Assembly (NCBI GenBank): GCA_900319985.1
Contig: ONQL01000095.1
Coordinates: 1-8,102, forward strand
Source: an uncultured Methanobrevibacter sp.
GTDB lineage: Archaea > Methanobacteriota > Methanobacteria > Methanobacteriales > Methanobacteriaceae
Direction of reading: 5' to 3'
Length of the DNA: 8,102 nucleotides
A program made the translations under genes and the position numbers. The notes below the pieces were generated by a model that had not been told where the DNA came from, did not search any database, and saw nothing but the letters and a program-made list of their open reading frames with translations. This document shows positions 6,001-8,102 of the stretch, in pieces (the stretch's first letter is position 1; every line of letters starts with the position of its first letter).

Positions 6001-8102
6001 TAAATGCTACTTTTATTAACAGTTACTCTAGTCATAATGCGGCAATTGAAATTTATGCAGACAATGTTTTGATTAATTCAACATTTATTAATAACACTCT
6101 TAGCTCCAGGAGTATTAGTGGAGCTGCGATTAAGATAGGTAGCTCTAATAATGTTGTTATCCATTCAACATTCATTAAGAACAATAATCTTTTAGGTAGT
6201 GGAGGAGCAATTTTTATTGACCAATCCAATAATGTTGTCATTGACTCAATATTTGTGAATAATACTGCTATACTTGGTGGTGCAATTTATTCTGAGTGGT
6301 CTGATGTATCAATTAGTGGAGTATTTGCAAATAATTCTGCTAAAAATGGTGCTGCCATTTTTATCCATGCTCGTTCTGATAAGTTAAATAGAATTTATAA
6401 ATCATTGTTTATATCAAATAGGGGAATTGATAGTGTTATTAATGTTGTGGGCAATCCAAAGGTTCATGCTGTTGATGTTCATCATTCAATTTTCCTAGAT
6501 AATAACTGTCTCTATGACATTGCATCAGGTTACAAGGACAGTGTTTATGCGGATTATAACTGGTTTGGAAATACCAATGAAAATTACAATGTTAAGCCTA
6601 ATGTCACATCAAGCGTTAACTTGAACAGATGGTTGTTTTTGGATGTCAATGCCAACAGCACTTTTTTAGAAATAGATGAATCAGCAGTCATTAACCTTAG
6701 TCTGAATAAGGCTTATGACTGTACCGACAAGAAGATTTATGATGTGGGAACTAATTTGCCCGCTGTTTGTTTCGATGTTTCATCTGTCAATAATGCTGTA
6801 GCTTTGGCTAAGCTGGAATTGGTTGACGGCAAAGGCAATGCGTCTTATGTGCCTATTGATGCAGTTGGGGGAAGTGTTGATTTCAAATATTATTCATTTA
6901 ATAAAACAGTTACATTTAATGCAGGTGTTCCTGAAAATTCATTTACAAAATTGCAGGAAATTATCAATAACGCAAGTGTTCATGACAGTATAGTCTTAAA
7001 CAGGTCTTATAAATATTACCCTAACTTTGATAGTGATCTTAAGAACGGTATTGTGATTAACAAGGAGCTGATGCTTAACGGTAATGGTCATGTGATTGAT
7101 GGTTCAAATCAGGCTCGTTTATTCAATATCACCAAGCCTTCCATTCAACTTGATAATCTGATTTTGGTTAATGCCAATTCAGAAAATGGTAGTGCAATAT
7201 ATTCCATAAGGCCGGGAAGTAAGCTGTTCAACTCAATCGTTTTAAATTCAACCGGTTCAGTAATATATTCCACAAATTACTTCTCTGTGGATAATTGCTG
7301 GTTTGGAAACACTGTTGATGATTATGATGTTGCTCCTAATGTGGAGGGTGATGTTGAATTGAATAACTGGTTGTTCTTGACAGTTGATGTGTCCAAATTT
7401 GATTTATTTGTCGGTGAGTCTGCTGTCGTCACACTTAATTTGACAAATCTTTACGATGCCAATGGAGCCAACACTACTTGGACCAATATAATTCCGTTTG
7501 CTTTTGATTTGTCTTATTTAGGTGGAGATGTCAATGTTTCTGAGGCTGAATTAGTGGATGGTATTTCCAAATTTGAATTTACAGGTTATGACTTTGAATC
7601 TGGATATTTAATTGCTTCTTATTACGATGTCAATGAAGAGTTGTTCTTCAATGTAAGTTGTGATGAGGATTCATTTACTGCTCTTCAGAAATTAATTGAT
7701 AATGCTAATGGCAAAGTTGTTTTGCAGCATGACTACAGGTATTACGATTATGATGAGAAATATAAGAACGGAATTTTAATTAAAAAATCACACATTGAGA
7801 TTGATGGTGACGGACATGTCATTGATGCTTTAAATAAAGCCTGTGTGTTTAATATTACTGGTGAATATGTTGCTGTATATGATGTGTCTATCTTTAATTC
7901 CAAAAATACTGTTTCTGTTGATGGGGGATATGCTGCTTTCGATAATGTTTCATTTATCAGTAACGCTGATGTAATCTCTGTTGTTGATGGTACTATGGAA
8001 ATCGTGGGTTGTTATTTCCTCAATAATTCCAATGTTGTTGATTTGAAATCTGCTTATGACGTTTTCATTTCAGATTCCACATTTATAAATAATACAAATA
8101 TT
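2931..8102 (+). CDS. Giant secreted beta-helix adhesin-like protein (3' end outside window)
   Basis: One open frame of 1724 codons runs from ATG 2931 to the last base without a stop; the C terminus is cut by the window edge. Residues 1-29 form a signal peptide (basic start, hydrophobic core, VSA cleavage site), followed by an acidic linker to about residue 76. Five composite modules follow (77-673, 674-952, 953-1334, 1335-1578, 1579 onward). Each has a cap segment (LQxxIxxA-like in modules 3-5), an NGNGHxID-like turn, parallel beta-helix coils with FxxN and GGAI motifs, and, in modules 1-4, a W(W/F)GN box and a beta-rich spacer. This is the build of methanobacterial adhesin-like proteins, thought to be displayed on the pseudomurein wall and to bind other cells or host and plant surfaces. 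I see no catalytic set of a pectate lyase or other polysaccharide enzyme. Many N-x-S/T sequons could be glycosylated. Any wall-binding or membrane anchor must lie downstream. The family call is firm; ligand and function are unknown. The start is uncertain (2931, or ATC at 2946). Confidence 0.9.
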   Translation, partial: MEVNFIKNYKIMFVIAVLVLICSVSFVSANELGNATNLENDGLILEESDFQVDSLSAVNDDSYYDIDLRKTSSSNGDVLGSSIENAKPGSTLTLDKDYNGSLSDGLFDTVITITKNIVIDGNGHSIYTITGPPIFTINHAPSLGFVEIKNINFIGGSCGIIRTAERAGAIIVSNCTFTNTLAEFCGGAIFIYGKSPESYIFNCTFKNCMAMGKWKMVKAEGFYQGSSTALSDGGAITVCSPVTIKSCRFENCAAGDGGAINVGRTKAKIIDSVFVNNCAGGLVNVQNYKHGGAICLTEADGSLVKGCTFIDNHADRYGGAISMRSGVNIKIEDSVFNSNYLGDGIHKLGGAIYLNSGLGEKKLIIQITRCSFSNNGYDGGERTCYKGGAIYCDVEKAHISDCNFTGNAASELGGAIYASSSCPDIIGCIFTKNHANERGGAIYLDSRNNVVDWCVFDSNSADDDGGAIYVEARYNTIKNSLFVNNKAKDEGGAVYINGRYAKIHLSNFFTNTAKKGYDIYCDSSSCELYGSIILGNTPKNAVYSSKSFSAGKNWWGNVESNKNVKPDVNKKVDLENNWIYLKNEVKYDHTGSLPSAVLKASLWSEQFDFEVTSYLKFVFDMEFTNTASNTNKIDSGGFSDFIIPLTTTNTAVTLSKDKWSHKINLKYDSPSYTHSLSHLKNDISNADSVLNLTADYEYTDVCDKSLINGFRPGINIVINGNGHTIDGKNIASLFDMNYRELTLKNVKIVNFKNVIKSKRDFYIENCTFINCGNGFEVFNVSAGVISIKDSKFYDCYSNSSLIRCDGDGFTLSMVGCELIGNNASSLVKGTHSKSFTIVQNIFLNNNFTEMFEFTKGNPSVADYDFNWFGNTINDFDFRPNVNVDLDHWMVLNIVNGKDTFGTKYVYLNPYNAISQEIENSTYLDVGFDYPYSSNFVTLSHLSCNFSFYVENYLPGSFSDLQYQINSAGSVLNLTRNYEYMPSCDFKLKHISIDKPLILNGNGFTIDAKGMANIAKITAGNVQILNATFINSYSSHNAAIEIYADNVLINSTFINNTLSSRSISGAAIKIGSSNNVVIHSTFIKNNNLLGSGGAIFIDQSNNVVIDSIFVNNTAILGGAIYSEWSDVSISGVFANNSAKNGAAIFIHARSDKLNRIYKSLFISNRGIDSVINVVGNPKVHAVDVHHSIFLDNNCLYDIASGYKDSVYADYNWFGNTNENYNVKPNVTSSVNLNRWLFLDVNANSTFLEIDESAVINLSLNKAYDCTDKKIYDVGTNLPAVCFDVSSVNNAVALAKLELVDGKGNASYVPIDAVGGSVDFKYYSFNKTVTFNAGVPENSFTKLQEIINNASVHDSIVLNRSYKYYPNFDSDLKNGIVINKELMLNGNGHVIDGSNQARLFNITKPSIQLDNLILVNANSENGSAIYSIRPGSKLFNSIVLNSTGSVIYSTNYFSVDNCWFGNTVDDYDVAPNVEGDVELNNWLFLTVDVSKFDLFVGESAVVTLNLTNLYDANGANTTWTNIIPFAFDLSYLGGDVNVSEAELVDGISKFEFTGYDFESGYLIASYYDVNEELFFNVSCDEDSFTALQKLIDNANGKVVLQHDYRYYDYDEKYKNGILIKKSHIEIDGDGHVIDALNKACVFNITGEYVAVYDVSIFNSKNTVSVDGGYAAFDNVSFISNADVISVVDGTMEIVGCYFLNNSNVVDLKSAYDVFISDSTFINNTNI
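2933..2938 (+). promoter_or_regulatory. Shine-Dalgarno GGAGGT inside the annotated start
   Basis: GGAGGT is a perfect match to the archaeal anti-Shine-Dalgarno, but it overlaps the G of the in-frame ATG (2931-2933) and so cannot serve that codon. Seven bases after it, in frame, is ATC (2946-2948). The next in-frame ATG (2964) is 25 bases away, too far for normal use. The site therefore points either to a non-standard start at 2946 or to a start at 2931 that does not use this sequence. Confidence 0.6.
3159..4949 (+). repeat. Composite module 1 (long beta-helix)
   Basis: Residues 77-673, about 597 aa and the longest of the five copies. It opens with a cap segment (SSIENAKPGSTLTL), the turn DGNGH at 120-124 and then about twelve beta-helix coils. 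It closes with NWWGN (W554, W555), a KPDV segment and NNWIYL, then a beta-rich spacer of about 90 residues (4680-4949). From the glycine turn to the first W of the box is 434 residues, against 74-212 in modules 2-4. Confidence 0.8.
3444..4514 (+). repeat. GGAI-type beta-helix coil array, Cys-rich
   Basis: Eleven GGA(I/V) motifs begin at 3486, 3627, 3699, 3801, 3882, 3975, 4089, 4167, 4245, 4323 and 4401, and a twelfth coil ends in a degenerate GYDIY (4476). Each coil has (C/S)xF, an asparagine turn and then GGAI, as in polymorphic outer-membrane-protein (Chlam_PMP-like) and related parallel beta-helices. The last five motifs are exactly 78 bases (26 residues) apart. Cysteine fills the position two before the conserved F in eight of twelve coils (residues 175, 203, 247, 307, 370, 402, 428, 454). 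Confidence 0.85.
4950..5786 (+). repeat. Composite module 2
   Basis: Residues 674-952. The cap segment is HSLSHLKNDISNADSVLNL, then a YEY strand, the turn NGNGHTIDG from residue 719, about five beta-helix coils without GGAI motifs but still with some cysteines (NCTF, INC, YDC), and the box FNWFGN (W867) with RPNV and DHWMVL. A shorter beta-rich spacer of about 60 residues follows. The order of elements matches the other modules. Confidence 0.75.
5787..6932 (+). repeat. Composite module 3
   Basis: Residues 953-1334. The cap is SFSDLQYQINSAGSVLNL, then YEY, then NGNGFTIDA from residue 999, where F replaces the usual H. About eight coils follow; four carry GGAI or GAAI (6120, 6201, 6276, 6348), spaced 27, 25 and 24 residues. 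The box is YNWFGN (W1211) with KPNV and NRWLFL, then a beta-rich spacer of about 95 residues. Where module 1 has CxF, these coils have SxF or AxF. Confidence 0.8.
6147..6299 (+). repeat. 81-bp direct coil repeat at DNA level
   Basis: AATAATGTTGTT (6147-6158) recurs as AATAATGTTGTC (6228-6239), 81 bases later. Both are followed by a TCAACATT- or TCAATATT-like segment and a GGAGCAAT or GGTGCAAT segment. This is one beta-helix coil (NNVVIxS(T/I)F) duplicated in frame and still recognisable in the DNA, which suggests a fairly recent expansion compared with the diverged coils around it. Confidence 0.65.
6933..7664 (+). repeat. Composite module 4 (shortest)
   Basis: Residues 1335-1578. The cap is NSFTKLQEIINNASVHDSIV, then a YKYY strand, NGNGHVIDG from residue 1383, only about three coils, and the box NCWFGN (W1457) with APNV and NNWLFL. 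The beta-rich spacer of about 100 residues (SAVVTLNLTNLYDANG and onward) resembles an Ig-like bacterial/archaeal surface domain. The cap, turn, box and spacer are intact, so only the number of coils differs from the larger modules. Confidence 0.8.
7665..8102 (+). repeat. Composite module 5 (cut by window edge)
   Basis: Residues 1579-1724, still open at the end. The cap is DSFTALQKLIDNANGKVVL, then YRYY, KNGILIKK and DGDGHVIDA from residue 1625, followed by at least four coils ending in DSTFINNTNI. The W(W/F)GN box expected for this module is not yet reached, so the protein must continue well beyond the window. Confidence 0.8.

Noticed and set aside
6053..6241. Minus-strand frame with an internally repetitive translation
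   Set aside because: Its repeats are the reverse image of the in-frame 81-bp coil repeat of the surface protein; no promoter or ribosome binding site supports it.
2931..8102. Possible decayed pseudogene, given the uncertain start
   Set aside because: All 1724 codons read without a stop or frameshift, and all module motifs stay in one frame, so the coding sequence is intact as far as it can be seen.
3159..8102. Pectate lyase or other polysaccharide-active enzyme, suggested by the beta-helix
   Set aside because: No conserved catalytic Asp/Arg or calcium-site pattern of those families could be recognised; the coils are repetitive and low in conserved polar clusters.

Overview
The window looks like part of a methanogen chromosome from the order Methanobacteriales, most likely a gut or rumen lineage such as Methanobrevibacter. 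Three things support this. The alanyl-tRNA synthetase is of the archaeal type, with an N-terminal four-cysteine segment. The DNA is AT-rich, with archaeal TATA boxes and oligo-T termination signals. Next to the synthetase lies a giant secreted beta-helix protein of the 'adhesin-like protein' kind that is greatly expanded in these organisms. The genus is an inference; no rRNA or other firm marker is present.

Layout: 1-168 is an AT-rich upstream region with a TATA box close to the alaS start. 169-2781 is a complete alaS (870 aa, + strand). 2774-2805 is a stem-loop plus T10 terminator that overlaps the alaS stop codon. 2806-2930 is a short AT-rich spacer with more oligo-T runs and then a new TATA box. 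From 2931 to the right edge (8102) runs one uninterrupted + strand frame of 1724 codons: the N-terminal part of a very large exported surface protein whose 3' end and cell-wall or membrane anchor lie outside the window.

The surface protein has a signal peptide, a short acidic linker, and five consecutive copies of one composite module. Each module has an N-terminal cap strand, an (N/D)G(N/D)G(H/F)-x-I turn, a variable number of right-handed beta-helix coils, a W(W/F)GN box with a following N-x-W segment, and a beta-rich spacer probably of Ig-like fold. Module 1 is the longest. It contains about twelve GGAI-type coils, five of them spaced at exactly 26 residues, and an unusual run of cysteines at the same coil position; later modules have far fewer coils.

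The two genes are not functionally related. alaS is a housekeeping gene with its own promoter and terminator, and the surface-protein gene appears to be an independent unit. The start of the surface protein is puzzling: the perfect Shine-Dalgarno sequence lies just inside the ORF, 7 nt before an ATC codon, not upstream of the in-frame ATG. No RNA genes, mobile elements or CRISPR arrays were seen.
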